DNA from: Verrucomicrobiota bacterium
GTDB lineage: Bacteria > Verrucomicrobiota > Verrucomicrobiia > Opitutales > Opitutaceae
Reading direction: 5' to 3'
Assembly (NCBI GenBank): GCA_026398135.1
Contig: JAPLTN010000056.1
Coordinates: 1-64,000 of the forward strand
DNA: 64,000 bases
Shown: piece after piece, positions 39,003 to 47,693 of the stretch
How positions within the stretch are numbered: position 1 is the stretch's first letter
How the letters are laid out: each line of letters begins with the position of its first letter
Notes under the pieces: model-generated
Told to the model about the DNA's origin: nothing
Databases searched by the model: none
The model's input: the letters and a program-made list of their open reading frames with translations, nothing else
Position numbers and translations under genes: made by a program

Positions 39003-39866
39003 TTATTTCTGCAAAGCGCCGGGCTTAGGCCCGCTTTCGGCCAACCAAACGGCGGTGGCGAGCAGGGCGAGGCTGAGGGCGAGTTTCACCGGGTCGGTGG
39101 GTTCGCGGAAGAGGAGGAGCGAGGCCACCACGCCGAGAGGGATTTTGGCGTTGTTGAGTGCGGCGAGGGTGCCCGCGTTGACCCGGGCGAGACCGATGTT
39201 CCAGAGGAAAAAGCCCGCGCCGCTCGCCCCCAGTCCGAGACCGGCAAGGACCAGCCATTGGGTCGCGGTCGGAGTGAAGGCCGCCCACGCAGTGAAGGGC
39301 AGCGAAACGAGGGCGGTGGTGGCGAAGCCGCCGAGAGCGAGCCAGCCGAAAAGGTGGGCGTCGCACAGGTGGGCGAGGGCGGGGCGGGTGCGTTTGTAGG
39401 CGATCTGGCCGGCGGCGAAGCAGAGGTTGGCTCCTTGCACGAGGGTGAAGCCGATCATGGCGTCGGGCGTGCCCACACCGCGCCACACCAGCACGCCCGC
39501 GCCGACGGCGGAGAGCAGGGCGGCGGCGGCGTGGCGCGGGGCGAGTTTGTTGTCCAGCGCGCCGTCGAGCAGCACGACGTAGAGCGGAGTGAGAATGGTG
39601 AACAGATACACCTCGTGGCCCTGGAGATGTTTGAACGCCTGCAAGTAGAGTAAATACATGACGCCGAACTGGATCGCGCCGATGCCGGCCAGCCAGGCGG
39701 CGGTGCGTTTGGCGAGCAGGGCGGGGCGGAGAAACGCGGCGAAAACCATCAGGGTGAGGCCCAACCGGACGGTGGCCACGGCGGGGGAGGAGAGGTCGCC
39801 GAGGAAGTGTTTGATCAGGCCGGGGGAAAAGGCCCAGAGCAGGGAGACAAAAAGGAGAATGAGCAT
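39003..39866 (-). CDS. EamA-family (DMT superfamily) transporter
   Basis: The 287-residue protein has about ten membrane helices in two EamA repeats: 'LILLFVSLLWAFSPGLIKHFLGD' at the start, 'GIGAIQFGVMYLLYLQAFKHLQGHEVYLFTILTPLYVVLLD', and in the second half 'GASGAGFFLWNIGLARVNAGTLAALNNAKIPLGVVASLLLFREP'. Drug/metabolite transporters of this type export amino acids or metabolites; the substrate is unknown. It sits on the minus strand after the iron-type permease with a 30-bp gap and may share its transcript. The Gly/Pro-rich end is short. Confidence 0.85.
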   Translation of the reverse strand: MLILLFVSLLWAFSPGLIKHFLGDLSSPAVATVRLGLTLMVFAAFLRPALLAKRTAAWLAGIGAIQFGVMYLLYLQAFKHLQGHEVYLFTILTPLYVVLLDGALDNKLAPRHAAAALLSAVGAGVLVWRGVGTPDAMIGFTLVQGANLCFAAGQIAYKRTRPALAHLCDAHLFGWLALGGFATTALVSLPFTAWAAFTPTATQWLVLAGLGLGASGAGFFLWNIGLARVNAGTLAALNNAKIPLGVVASLLLFREPTDPVKLALSLALLATAVWLAESGPKPGALQK

Positions 39867-39895
39867 CTTGAATACGAGAAGCGGGCGGGGGGGCG

Positions 39896-41590
39896 TCAGA
39901 CCCGGAAAATGGCGCCGAGTTTTTTGCCCAAGGCGAGGCTGAGTCCGCCGAGGCAGATGGCGAGAAAGGTCATGGCCCAGACGCCGAGTGCGCTGGCGAT
40001 GAACTGGCCGTCGCCGATGAGTTGGAAGAGTTCCAAGATCGTTTTGGTAATCGGGTAAAAGGCCTGTTTTTGGGCGAGGATGAGCGAGTCGGAGACTTCC
40101 AGCATGGCGAAGGCGAAGGCGAGCAGACCGCCCGCGATCACGTTGGCGGCGATGAGGGGCAGGGTGATTTTCCAGACCGCGCGCAGCGGCGGGCAGCCGA
40201 GGTTTTGGGCGGCCTCTTCGAGGGTTTCGCTGGTCTGTTCCAGGCCCGCCGCCGCCGCACGGACCACGTAGGGCAGGCGGCGCACCGAGTAGGCGATGAT
40301 GAGCAGGGCGGTGGGGTTTTGGATCGGGTTAAGAAAAGAAAAGAAGCGGCCTTCCTGGCTCATGACGAGATAGCCAAAGGCGAGCACCAGGCCGGGCACT
40401 GCGAGGGGCAGCATGGCCAGCACATCGAGCAGGCCGCGCCAGCGCAGGCGCGAGCGCACGACCACGTAGGCGATGGCGACACCGAGGACTAGGTCGATCA
40501 CGGTGCTGGCGGCGGCGAAGATGATGGAGTTGCGAATGGCCGGAACGGTGAGCGGGTGGCCGAGCGCGAGTTCAAAGTTTTTCAGGGTAAAGCTGCTTGG
40601 CAGGATGCTCGCATACCAGTCGGTGGCGAAGGCGGTGAGCACGACGCCTAAATGGGGCAGCACGGCCACGGCGGTGGCAGAGGCGAAGGCGGCGGTGCAG
40701 AGCCAGGCGAGTCCGGGCGGCAGCGGGCGCGCGCCGCCGGTCGATGAGGCCTTGGACATCATGGCGTAGGCGCGACGCCCGAAAAGCCCCTTGCCCACCA
40801 AGTAGAGAGCGGTGGTGCTGAGCAGGAGCAGAGTAACCAAAGCGTAGGGGGCGGGGCTGCCGCCGATGTCTTTGAGTCCGTAAAAAATCTGCACCGAAGT
40901 GATGCGCGAGTAATCGAAGATTAGCGGCACGCCGAGTTCGGTGAAGGCGGCGATAAATACGATGGTGCCGCCCGCGAAAAGTCCGGGCCGGATGAGTGGC
41001 AGGGTGACGCGAAAAAAACGCCGCAGACCGGTGCAGCCGAGGTTTTCGGCCGCTTCGTCCAGCGCGGGATCCACGTTGGCGAGGGCGGCGGCGCAGTTGA
41101 GGTAAACGATGGGGTAGAGCGAGAGCGCGCTGACCGCCGCCATGCCCCAAAACGGGGCGACGGCGAACCAATCTAAAGTCCAGCCCTCGGGGCGCAGGCC
41201 GAGTTGAATGAGCAGGGCGTTGAGCGCGCCGTATTGTCCGAAAATCTGTTTTATGCCGATCGCGCCGACGAAGGGCGGGAGGATCATGGGCACGAGGATG
41301 AAGGCTCCGAGCAGGGTTTTGCCGGGGAAGACATAGCGGTCGGCCAGCCAGGCCAATGGGAGCCCGAGGGCGAAGGCGAGGCTGGTGGTGGCGAGGCCGA
41401 GGGCGAAGGCGTTGCGCAGACCTTCTCGGTAGAGTGGATCGGCGAGCAGGGCTACGAAGGTTCGCAGGGTGAAACGGCCGTCGGCGTTGAGAAAGCCGCC
41501 GCGCAAAATCTGAAAAACCGGCCAGAAGAAAAACGCCGCGAAAAACAGCAGCGTTATAACAAAAACCAAACGCGCGAAGTTGCGGGACAT
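39896..41590 (-). CDS. Iron(III)-type ABC transporter permease with two fused membrane domains
   Basis: The 564-residue protein contains two BPD_transp_1 domains (about 50-265 and 345-545), each with an EAA loop: 'AAENLGCTGLRRFFRVTLPLIRPGLFAGGTIVFIAAFTELGVPLIF' and 'AAQNLGCPPLRAVWKITLPLIAANVIAGGLLAFAFAMLEVSDSLILA'. This fused layout is typical of FbpB/SfuB iron importers and of some phosphonate or thiamine transporters. No binding protein or ATPase gene is adjacent, so it is an orphan permease in this window. It begins 30 bp after a small hypothetical gene on the same strand. Confidence 0.87.
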   Translation of the reverse strand: MSRNFARLVFVITLLFFAAFFFWPVFQILRGGFLNADGRFTLRTFVALLADPLYREGLRNAFALGLATTSLAFALGLPLAWLADRYVFPGKTLLGAFILVPMILPPFVGAIGIKQIFGQYGALNALLIQLGLRPEGWTLDWFAVAPFWGMAAVSALSLYPIVYLNCAAALANVDPALDEAAENLGCTGLRRFFRVTLPLIRPGLFAGGTIVFIAAFTELGVPLIFDYSRITSVQIFYGLKDIGGSPAPYALVTLLLLSTTALYLVGKGLFGRRAYAMMSKASSTGGARPLPPGLAWLCTAAFASATAVAVLPHLGVVLTAFATDWYASILPSSFTLKNFELALGHPLTVPAIRNSIIFAAASTVIDLVLGVAIAYVVVRSRLRWRGLLDVLAMLPLAVPGLVLAFGYLVMSQEGRFFSFLNPIQNPTALLIIAYSVRRLPYVVRAAAAGLEQTSETLEEAAQNLGCPPLRAVWKITLPLIAANVIAGGLLAFAFAMLEVSDSLILAQKQAFYPITKTILELFQLIGDGQFIASALGVWAMTFLAICLGGLSLALGKKLGAIFRV

Positions 41591-41620
41591 ACGGAGTCGG
41601 CGCGGCGCGCGGGGCGAGGG

Positions 41621-41884
41621 TTACGGGGTGGCCGACGCGGCGGGCGCGACGGGGGCGGCGGGCGCGGCTTTTTTGGCGGGCCAGAAGGTGGCCTGGCGCA
41701 GGGCGGCGTCTTTGCTCACGCCGAGGGTGTGGGCGACGGCATTGAGCCGGGAAGCTTCGGCGGGGGTAAGGGTGGTGGTGCGGGCGGTGCCGTCGCGATC
41801 CGTCCAGCTGACGTTGTGGGAGCGTTGACGCGAGGTTTTGACCAGGTCGCGCAGAAAATCCTGGTCGGCTTCGGAAAGGTTCAT
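41621..41884 (-). CDS. Small hypothetical protein, 87 aa
   Basis: I do not recognise a family. It reads MNLSEADQDFLRDLVKTSRQ, then SHNVSWTDRDGTARTTTLT, PAEASRLNAVAHTLGVSKDA, LRQATFWPAKK and an Ala/Pro tail. The helices and the absence of repeats suggest a soluble protein. It precedes the iron-type permease by 30 bp and may be co-transcribed with it. It starts 47 bp after the htpG terminator, leaving little room for a promoter. Confidence 0.6.
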   Translation of the reverse strand: MNLSEADQDFLRDLVKTSRQRSHNVSWTDRDGTARTTTLTPAEASRLNAVAHTLGVSKDAALRQATFWPAKKAAPAAPVAPAASATP

Positions 41885-41930
41885 GGGGGCAGGTTCGGGG
41901 GCGGGCGGGTGTTTGGCCAGTCGGGAGAAG

Positions 41931-41968
41931 TAAAAATAAACGCCGCACCGGGAGATCCGGTGCGGCGT
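41931..41968 (-). terminator. Intrinsic terminator of htpG
   Basis: On the minus strand CGCCGCACCGG (41967-41957) pairs perfectly with CCGGTGCGGCG (41951-41941) over a 5-base loop, followed by the T-rich TTTATTTTTA (41940-41931). It lies about 30 bases after the htpG stop. Confidence 0.9.
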
Positions 41969-41998
41969 GATCAGGGCACGGAAGCGACTCGCGTTTTT

Positions 41999-43861
41999 TT
42001 AGAGCTGTTCGAGCAGCTTGTAGAGGCGGGCGACCATCTTGCTGGGGTCTTCGAAGAGACCGGCGGCAATGAGGGCGTTGTCCAAGATTTGCTCGGCAAC
42101 CATGGTGGCGCGCTCGGGGTTGGCTTCGCGGGTGGCGGCGAGGCGTTTGATCACGGCGTGGCGGGGGTTGAGTTCGAGGGAGACTTTGACCGGGGCCTCG
42201 GGCTCGTCTTTCTTCATGGCCATCATCATGCGGCGCATTTGCGGGGTCATGAAGCGGTCGGCGTTGATGGCGAGGGCGGGCGAATCGACCAGGCGGTCGC
42301 TGGCCTTTACCTCGGTCACGCGGTCGCCGAGGGTGGTCTTGAGCCATTCGGCGAGCGTTTTGACCTGGTCTTCGCTCAGGTCGCCGTCGGCGGCGGGCGG
42401 CTTGGGCGCGTCGGGGAGCTTGGCGTCGGGGCTATCGGCGGCGACGAGCTTCTTGCCGTCGAATTCGCGCACGTTGTTCATCACGTATTCGTCCACCGCC
42501 TCGACGCAGAAGAGGACTTCGAGGCCGCGGGCCTTCATGCCTTCGAGGTAGGGGCCGGCTTCGATGGCGGCGCGGCTGGGGCCGGAGAGGTAGTAGATCT
42601 CGGACTGGCCTTCCTTGAGACGGGTCACGTAGTCGGCGAGGGAGGTGGTCTTGCCGGCCTCGGTGAAAGTGGACTCGTAGCGGAGGAGCTTCACCAAACC
42701 ATCCTTGTGGGTCCAATCGAGGGCGGCGCCTTCTTTGAGGAATACGCCGAACTCGGCGTAGAACGCGTCGTAGGTTTCGGGGCGGGCCTTGGCTTCGTCG
42801 GCGAGGAATTTGAGGAAACGGGAGGTGACGGTTTTGCCGATTTTTTCGAGCAGGGCTTTGTCCTGCATCGTCTCGCGGGAGATGTTGAGCGGGAGGTCTT
42901 CGCTATCGACCACGCCCTTCATGAAACGCAGCCACTCGGGGAGGAGGTCCTTGGGGCGGGAGTCGATCAGGACCTTTCGGCAATAGAGCGAGACGGCGGG
43001 CTCGGCGCGTTGCATGCCGAACTTTTCGGGGTTCTCCTTGGGGACGAAGAGGAGCGAGGCGATCTGGAGCGGGGCGTCGGCGGTGAAGTGGAGACGCAGG
43101 CGGGGCTCGTCGTAGGCGTGGGCCTGGAACTTGTAGAAGGCGGTGTATTCCTCGTCCGTGATCTCGTTTTTGGAGCGCAGCCAGAGGGCGGTGACGGTGT
43201 TGACGTGGTCGCCGTCGAGCTTGATGGGGAAGGAGACGAAGGCGCTGTATTTTTTGAGGATGTCCTCGACGCGGTGCTTCTTGGCGAAGTCCTCGGCGTC
43301 GTCCTTGAGCTGAAGGACGATCTTGGTGCCGCGGGTGGTGTATTCGGGGGCGGGTTCGAGGGTGTAGTTGCCGGTGCCTTCGCTGCGCCAGACGTAGGCG
43401 GGGGCGTCGGGCTGCCAGGATTTGGAGAAGACCTCGACGGATTTGGCGGCCATGAAGGCGGCGTAGAAACCGACGCCGAACTGGCCGATGAGATTGGAGT
43501 TTTTCTGGCCGCCCTCGCCGAGGGCTTTGAGGAAGGCCTTGGAGCCGGAGTGGGCGATGGTGCCGAGGTTTTTGGCGAGTTCGTCGCGGGTCATGCCGAT
43601 GCCGGCGTCCTCGATGACGAGGGTCTTGGCCTTCTCGTCGGTGGTGACGGTGATTTCCAGCGGGCGGTCGGCGTCGTGGATGTTTTTCTCGGTGAGCTGG
43701 AGGTGGCGGAGCTTTTCCGAGGCGTCGGAGGCGTTGGAAACAAGCTCGCGGATGAAGATCTCCTTCTCGGTGTAGAGCGAGTGGATGACGATATCCAGGA
43801 GCTGCTTGATCTCGGCTTGGAATTCGAAGGATTGCGGAGCAGGTGCGGTATCGGTGGACAT
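41999..43861 (-). CDS. htpG: Molecular chaperone HtpG (Hsp90)
   Basis: The 620-residue Hsp90 has the GHKL ATPase domain with 'RELVSNASDASEKLRHL', 'LVIEDAGIGMTRDELAKNLGTIAHSGSKAFL' and 'IGQFGVGFYAAFMAA', the middle domain with 'LYCRKVLIDSRPKDLLPEWLRFMKGVVDSEDLPLNISRE', and the C-terminal dimerisation helices ('AVIKRLAATREANPERATMVAEQILDNALIAAGLFEDP'). ATP-site and middle-domain catalytic Arg/Gln motifs are kept. It is a standalone gene, with a strong terminator and a repeat-containing upstream region. No CIRCE or sigma-32 element could be placed with confidence. Confidence 0.96.
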   Translation of the reverse strand: MSTDTAPAPQSFEFQAEIKQLLDIVIHSLYTEKEIFIRELVSNASDASEKLRHLQLTEKNIHDADRPLEITVTTDEKAKTLVIEDAGIGMTRDELAKNLGTIAHSGSKAFLKALGEGGQKNSNLIGQFGVGFYAAFMAAKSVEVFSKSWQPDAPAYVWRSEGTGNYTLEPAPEYTTRGTKIVLQLKDDAEDFAKKHRVEDILKKYSAFVSFPIKLDGDHVNTVTALWLRSKNEITDEEYTAFYKFQAHAYDEPRLRLHFTADAPLQIASLLFVPKENPEKFGMQRAEPAVSLYCRKVLIDSRPKDLLPEWLRFMKGVVDSEDLPLNISRETMQDKALLEKIGKTVTSRFLKFLADEAKARPETYDAFYAEFGVFLKEGAALDWTHKDGLVKLLRYESTFTEAGKTTSLADYVTRLKEGQSEIYYLSGPSRAAIEAGPYLEGMKARGLEVLFCVEAVDEYVMNNVREFDGKKLVAADSPDAKLPDAPKPPAADGDLSEDQVKTLAEWLKTTLGDRVTEVKASDRLVDSPALAINADRFMTPQMRRMMMAMKKDEPEAPVKVSLELNPRHAVIKRLAATREANPERATMVAEQILDNALIAAGLFEDPSKMVARLYKLLEQL

Positions 43862-44281
43862 GGTGATAAGGTAGGGGAGGGTGAGAAGTTACCAATGCGG
43901 GCAAAAAATCAAGCACCGCGCCCATGGCTGGTGTGGGGCATACCGCGTATTTACAAAGATTCCAAAAGCCGGACCCAGATTGCCACGAAAAACACGAAGA
44001 ATCCTGATGCAAATCGTAGCCGCTTGCGCGCGCCTATAGGCGCCTGAAGTATTCCCTTCGCGTTTGGTTTGTTGTGTTTTTCGTGGCTAAAAAGTTTGAA
44101 CTGGATCGTTTCGCGCCTCCTTCGTTTACCACTGAATCAAGCACTTGGGGGATTGGTGAATAGGTTGATGTGGGGCATTGGGCAATATCGGTCTGGACCT
44201 CGCGGGCTTCTTTTCGGATTGAACGCACATCAACTCGACACGAACACACCCCGTTTCGCGGATTTCGGGAAAGGCGCGGCC
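43862..44281. other. 420-bp divergent spacer between htpG and trmO with an inverted repeat
   Basis: No gene is supported. The region must hold the htpG and trmO promoters. It contains the 14-bp inverted repeat at 43982-43995 and 44074-44087 (separate entry) and is more AT-rich (for example 44041-44180) than the flanking genes. Confidence 0.5.
43982..44087. repeat. Inverted repeat, GCCACGAAAAACAC arms
   Basis: GCCACGAAAAACAC (43982-43995) and GTGTTTTTCGTGGC (44074-44087) are perfect reverse complements 78 bp apart. The sequence resembles a common intergenic repeat seen in many bacterial genomes (established knowledge of the sequence style; not searched here). Confidence 0.75.
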
Positions 44282-44977
44282 ATGACCGAGCTAAGTCCGG
44301 TGGCATTTCTGCGTACGCCGTTTGCGGAGAAGTTCGGCATCCCGCGCCAGAGCGGGATCGTGCCCGCCGCCGAGGGGCGGGTGGAGTTTTTGCCCGCGTT
44401 TTCCTCGCCCGATTTTGTGCGCGGCATCGAGGCGTTTTCGCACCTTTGGCTGATCACCGGGTTTCATAAAAACCCGGCCTGGGATGGCTCCGCCACGGTG
44501 CGGCCCCCGCGTCTGGGCGGCAACGAACGGGTGGGGGTCTTCGCCTCGCGCTCGCCGCTTCGGCCGAATGGCCTGGGGCTTTCGCTGGTCACGCTGCTCG
44601 CGGTCGAGCCCGGCGCGCTGCGGGTGGGCGGCATCGACTGCGTGGACGGCACGCCGGTTTACGATGTGAAGCCTTACCTGCCCTACTGCGAAGCGCACCC
44701 GGACGCGCGGGCGGATTGGGCGCAGGGTGCGCCGACGGCGCGGAGCGAGGACCAGATTCTGATCGCACCGGAATTGGCCGCGATTTTGCCAAATGAAACG
44801 CGGGTGCTGGTAAGTCAGTTGCTCGCGCTGGACTTGCAGCCTGCTTATCAGGCCGAGGAAACGGGGCGGATCTACGGCATGACGGTGGCCGGCTGGAATG
44901 TGCGCTGGCGCAAGGCGGCGGCGGGTGCGGTCGAGTTGGTCTCGGCGGTTCCGGTGGGCCGCGAGGGGAGAATTTAG
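44282..44977 (+). CDS. trmO: tRNA (N6-threonylcarbamoyladenosine-37) methyltransferase TrmO
   Basis: TrmO (TsaA) methylates t6A37 in some tRNAs. The 231-residue protein has 'PVAFLRTPFAEKFGIPRQSGI', 'VEFLPAFSSPDFVRGIEAFSHLWLITGFH', 'RVGVFASRSPLRPNGLGLSLVTLLAVEPG' and 'VYDVKPYLPYCE', the signature regions of the family, then a C-terminal domain with 'LLALDLQPAYQAEETGRIYGMTVAGWNVRW'. The ATG at 44282 is preferred over the open frame from 44069. Its stop overlaps the convergent GT83 gene's stop by four bases. Confidence 0.92.
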   Translation: MTELSPVAFLRTPFAEKFGIPRQSGIVPAAEGRVEFLPAFSSPDFVRGIEAFSHLWLITGFHKNPAWDGSATVRPPRLGGNERVGVFASRSPLRPNGLGLSLVTLLAVEPGALRVGGIDCVDGTPVYDVKPYLPYCEAHPDARADWAQGAPTARSEDQILIAPELAAILPNETRVLVSQLLALDLQPAYQAEETGRIYGMTVAGWNVRWRKAAAGAVELVSAVPVGREGRI

Positions 44978-46668
44978 TCGCGCCGCCAGACCGATAATTC
45001 CTGCCAGCGGGTGCGGCCGGGATTGAAGCCCGCGAGGGTCTGGCGAGTCCAACCGGGGCGGGTCAGGGCGGCGGGCGGGGCAGTTTGCACCCGCCACCGG
45101 TCAAGCCCGGTAAACAGGTGAATCGGGTCGATTTGCCGGTCCACGGTCACCACCACCAAGGGGCCTGGTTTGGCAATTTCCCCGGCCAGTTCCGCGGGGG
45201 TGAGGTCGTTCAGCCATAGCCGATGACTGTAAAAAACGAGGCTGGGCTCGGTGAATCCCGCGCCGATGAAACGGGTCCCGGCGGGCGCATCGATCCAGCG
45301 TGAAGGTAGCGCGATGCTGAGGCTGGCGGAGCGCAGGCCGCCGGCGAGCAGGCTGGCGCCGGCGGCAACTCCCAGACCGCCACCGATCAAGCCTGCGCGC
45401 AGCCACTTACCTCCCGACACGGTGCCACCGGCAATGCCAAGCAGTCCCAGAACAACCAGAAACAATCCGGTGAAGGCAGGCCGCAGCATTGAGGCGTAAT
45501 CCGGGAGCGGGCGGAATTGAAGCGCAACGAGGCCGATCAGCACAACGACCGCCAAAACCGTTAATGCAATCAGTCCGCCGCGCCGCCAGGCGGGGCGGGG
45601 CGCCGTCAGGCCTTCGCCCAGCAGGAGAAAAAAGGCCGGGAACGCGGGCAGCACGTAATGGGGCAGTTGCGTCGCGTAGAGCGTGAAAATCAAATACGGT
45701 GCGGTGAGCCAACTGGCCAGCCAGCGATGGCGGATGTCGCGGGTTTTGAGGGCAAACCACGCCAGCGGAGCAAAGACGATCCACGGGAAGAGACTGAGTG
45801 GAGCGGTGGTGAGGTAGAAAAACGGATTGTAGCTGCGTCCGTTGAATTTCTCGTAACCGCGCTTAACCACGTGTTCCCCGATGCCGACCGCGAAAAAACG
45901 CCCTTCGGTGGCGATCAGCGCGGGGATGCCCCACAGCGCGATCAAGGCCAGCGCGAGCAGTGCGCCCCGACCCGCCGCCAGCCGGTGCCAAGGCAAGGGC
46001 TCCCGCCAAAAGGCGAACCGCAGCAAAAGCAGACTCACCAACGGCACCGCCAGCGTGATGGGACCTTTGGCTAAAAACCCCACCGCAACCGATACCCATA
46101 GCGCCCACCACCAACCCCGAGCGTGAGCATGATCTTCTTCCGTAATTCGCTCGGCGGGGGCGGGCGTTGGTGACGTTCCCCAGGCGCGGTTGGCCGGGAA
46201 GAGCAGCGCCGCCAACGCGATTTGAATGACCGTAATCGCCAGCACCATCGGCAGATCGGCCAAGGCGAGACGTCCATGGATAAACAACTGAATACACGTG
46301 GCCAGGCCGATGGCGGCCAGCCACCCGACAGCGTCTCCGAACCAGCGGCGACCTTGCCACCAAACGATCAAAACCAAGGCGGCCGCGCAGAGCACATTGG
46401 GGAAACGCGCGCCGAATTCGTTTTGCCCGAAAATCGCGTAACCGCAGCGCATCAACCAGTAAGACAGTGCCGGTTTATCGAAGCGATCGTGCCCGTTAAA
46501 GGTGGGTATAATCCAATCGCTCCGCTCCGCCATCTCGCGGCTGGCGGTGGCAAAACGTGGCTCGTCACGATCCAGAAGCGGAAGTGTGCCCGTGCCCGGT
46601 AGGAGCATGAGCAGGGTAAACCCCAAGAGGAAAAAGGGGGCGAGTCGGCCGGTAAGAACGTTATTCAT
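44974..46668 (-). CDS. ArnT-like (GT83) membrane glycosyltransferase
   Basis: The 564-residue integral membrane protein has about 11-12 hydrophobic helices and the GT83/PMT N-terminal motif 'LLDRDEPRFATASREMAERSDWIIPTFNGHDRFDKPALSYWL' (acidic D-E-x-R and the loop used by ArnT). Such enzymes move a sugar from undecaprenyl phosphate to lipid A or another acceptor on the periplasmic face. C-terminal 'GFTEPSLVFYSHR', a conserved segment, is present. The upstream genes of the operon provide a GT2 synthase (ArnC-like), a LABN protein and a PAP2 phosphatase. The ATG at 46668 overlaps the PAP2 stop by eight bases. Confidence 0.86.
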   Translation of the reverse strand: MNNVLTGRLAPFFLLGFTLLMLLPGTGTLPLLDRDEPRFATASREMAERSDWIIPTFNGHDRFDKPALSYWLMRCGYAIFGQNEFGARFPNVLCAAALVLIVWWQGRRWFGDAVGWLAAIGLATCIQLFIHGRLALADLPMVLAITVIQIALAALLFPANRAWGTSPTPAPAERITEEDHAHARGWWWALWVSVAVGFLAKGPITLAVPLVSLLLLRFAFWREPLPWHRLAAGRGALLALALIALWGIPALIATEGRFFAVGIGEHVVKRGYEKFNGRSYNPFFYLTTAPLSLFPWIVFAPLAWFALKTRDIRHRWLASWLTAPYLIFTLYATQLPHYVLPAFPAFFLLLGEGLTAPRPAWRRGGLIALTVLAVVVLIGLVALQFRPLPDYASMLRPAFTGLFLVVLGLLGIAGGTVSGGKWLRAGLIGGGLGVAAGASLLAGGLRSASLSIALPSRWIDAPAGTRFIGAGFTEPSLVFYSHRLWLNDLTPAELAGEIAKPGPLVVVTVDRQIDPIHLFTGLDRWRVQTAPPAALTRPGWTRQTLAGFNPGRTRWQELSVWRRD

Positions 46669-47356
46669 GGTGGGGCGAGTCCGGTAACCGAGCACTCGTT
46701 TGGGTGAGTTTTCGGGCGGCGAGTCCGAAGCAAATTCCGCAAAGCAGGCCTAAAACGGCACCGGCCAAAAGATCAGTCGGGTAGTGTCTCGGGACAAGCA
46801 AGCGAGCGGTCATAACGATCAAGGCGAGGGGCGTCGCCGCGAGAGCCAGACGCGGGGACAGTATCCAAAGCGCCCCGATCAAGGCCGACCAATGCATGGC
46901 GTGCCCGGAGGGAAACGAATTCCAAGTGGGATGAAACCAGTCTAATTGATCGGGAACCGGCAGATGGGGCCTGGGACGGCCGATGATTTTCTTAAGCACC
47001 TGGACCAGAACGCCACTGGTAAACATGGCCAAAACGCTGGCGATAAGGGGAATCCGGTAATGCGGGTTGCGCCGCCATTCCGCCCAGAGCCAAACCGTCG
47101 CGACTAAGATTAGTGGGCCAATATGCAGTTCGCCGAGCAAACTGAGTAACTTAGCCCATTCGACCACATTCTCGGTGCGCCAAGTCGCGAGCCAATCCAT
47201 GATCGGGTGGTCCAAGGTATGGAGTGCCAAGAGGGAAACTCCCAGACTCGCGAATACGATCAGGGACTTCCGTCGAGACACCCATGCAACGGACCACGCG
47301 CCCGAGTAAAGCCGACCGATGACAACCCAATACGAAATGGATTTTGCAGTGCTCAT
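46661..47356 (-). CDS. PAP2-family phosphatase, membrane-bound
   Basis: The 231-residue protein has several helices and the complete acid phosphatase motif: 'KKIIGRPRP' (K-x6-R-P), 'SFPSGHAMHWSAL' (P-S-G-H) and 'RLLVPRHYPTDLLAGAVLG' (S/R-x5-H-x3-D). PAP2 membrane enzymes remove phosphate from undecaprenyl pyrophosphate, phosphatidyl or lipid A phosphates. Here it lies between LABN and the GT83 gene, suggesting removal of a lipid-carrier or lipid A phosphate in the same pathway. It overlaps the LABN stop by four bases (ATGA). The frame further upstream to 47392 is LABN antisense-like. Confidence 0.88.
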   Translation of the reverse strand: MSTAKSISYWVVIGRLYSGAWSVAWVSRRKSLIVFASLGVSLLALHTLDHPIMDWLATWRTENVVEWAKLLSLLGELHIGPLILVATVWLWAEWRRNPHYRIPLIASVLAMFTSGVLVQVLKKIIGRPRPHLPVPDQLDWFHPTWNSFPSGHAMHWSALIGALWILSPRLALAATPLALIVMTARLLVPRHYPTDLLAGAVLGLLCGICFGLAARKLTQTSARLPDSPHHE

Positions 47357-47670
47357 GCCGTCTGGCCGGGGCGGGGCTTGATTTCGAGCCATAGATTATA
47401 AACAGCGGTGAATGCGGGAAATAAGTTGGAAAGCACACCCACGGAGTCGTTTTTCCCCAGCGTGAAGTAGCCCAGCAGCAAGAGGCTGCCGGAGACGCTC
47501 ATATACCAGAAAGCCCGGGGCATCACCGGACGTCCGGCTCGCCGGGAGGCGATGAGTTGCACGACCCAGCGACCGGCGAATAAGCCGACTCCCAGGTAGC
47601 CAACCAGCTTCCAACCCGTGATCACCAGGTGGATGGGGCCGAGATCGAGACGTAGAAATATTTCGTTCAC
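47353..47670 (-). CDS. Lipid A biosynthesis N-terminal domain (LABN) small membrane protein
   Basis: The 105-residue protein has three hydrophobic helices and the family pattern 'GWKLVGYLGVGLFAGRWVVQLIASRRAGRPVMPRAFWYMSVSGSLLLLGYFTLGKNDSVGVLSNLFPAFTAVYNLWL', seen here in part. LABN proteins occur alone or fused to LpxB-like domains and are often encoded with ArnC/ArnT-type genes, where they are thought to help flip or handle lipid-linked sugars. Its stop overlaps the PAP2 gene start. The exact role is unknown. Confidence 0.85.
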   Translation of the reverse strand: MNEIFLRLDLGPIHLVITGWKLVGYLGVGLFAGRWVVQLIASRRAGRPVMPRAFWYMSVSGSLLLLGYFTLGKNDSVGVLSNLFPAFTAVYNLWLEIKPRPGQTA

Positions 47671-47693
47671 AAAAAATTAACGGATTAGGAGGT

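Noticed and set aside
40572-42347. A 591-codon minus-strand frame overlapping the permease and the htpG end
   Set aside because: Arg/Pro/His-rich sequence typical of a shifted frame of GC-rich genes; it crosses the strong htpG terminator.
41204-44047. A 947-codon open frame on the + strand opposite htpG and the iron-type permease
   Set aside because: Composition (long Gly/Ala/Val/Glu runs) is that of antisense to GC-rich genes, and the true genes on the other strand have full conserved motifs.
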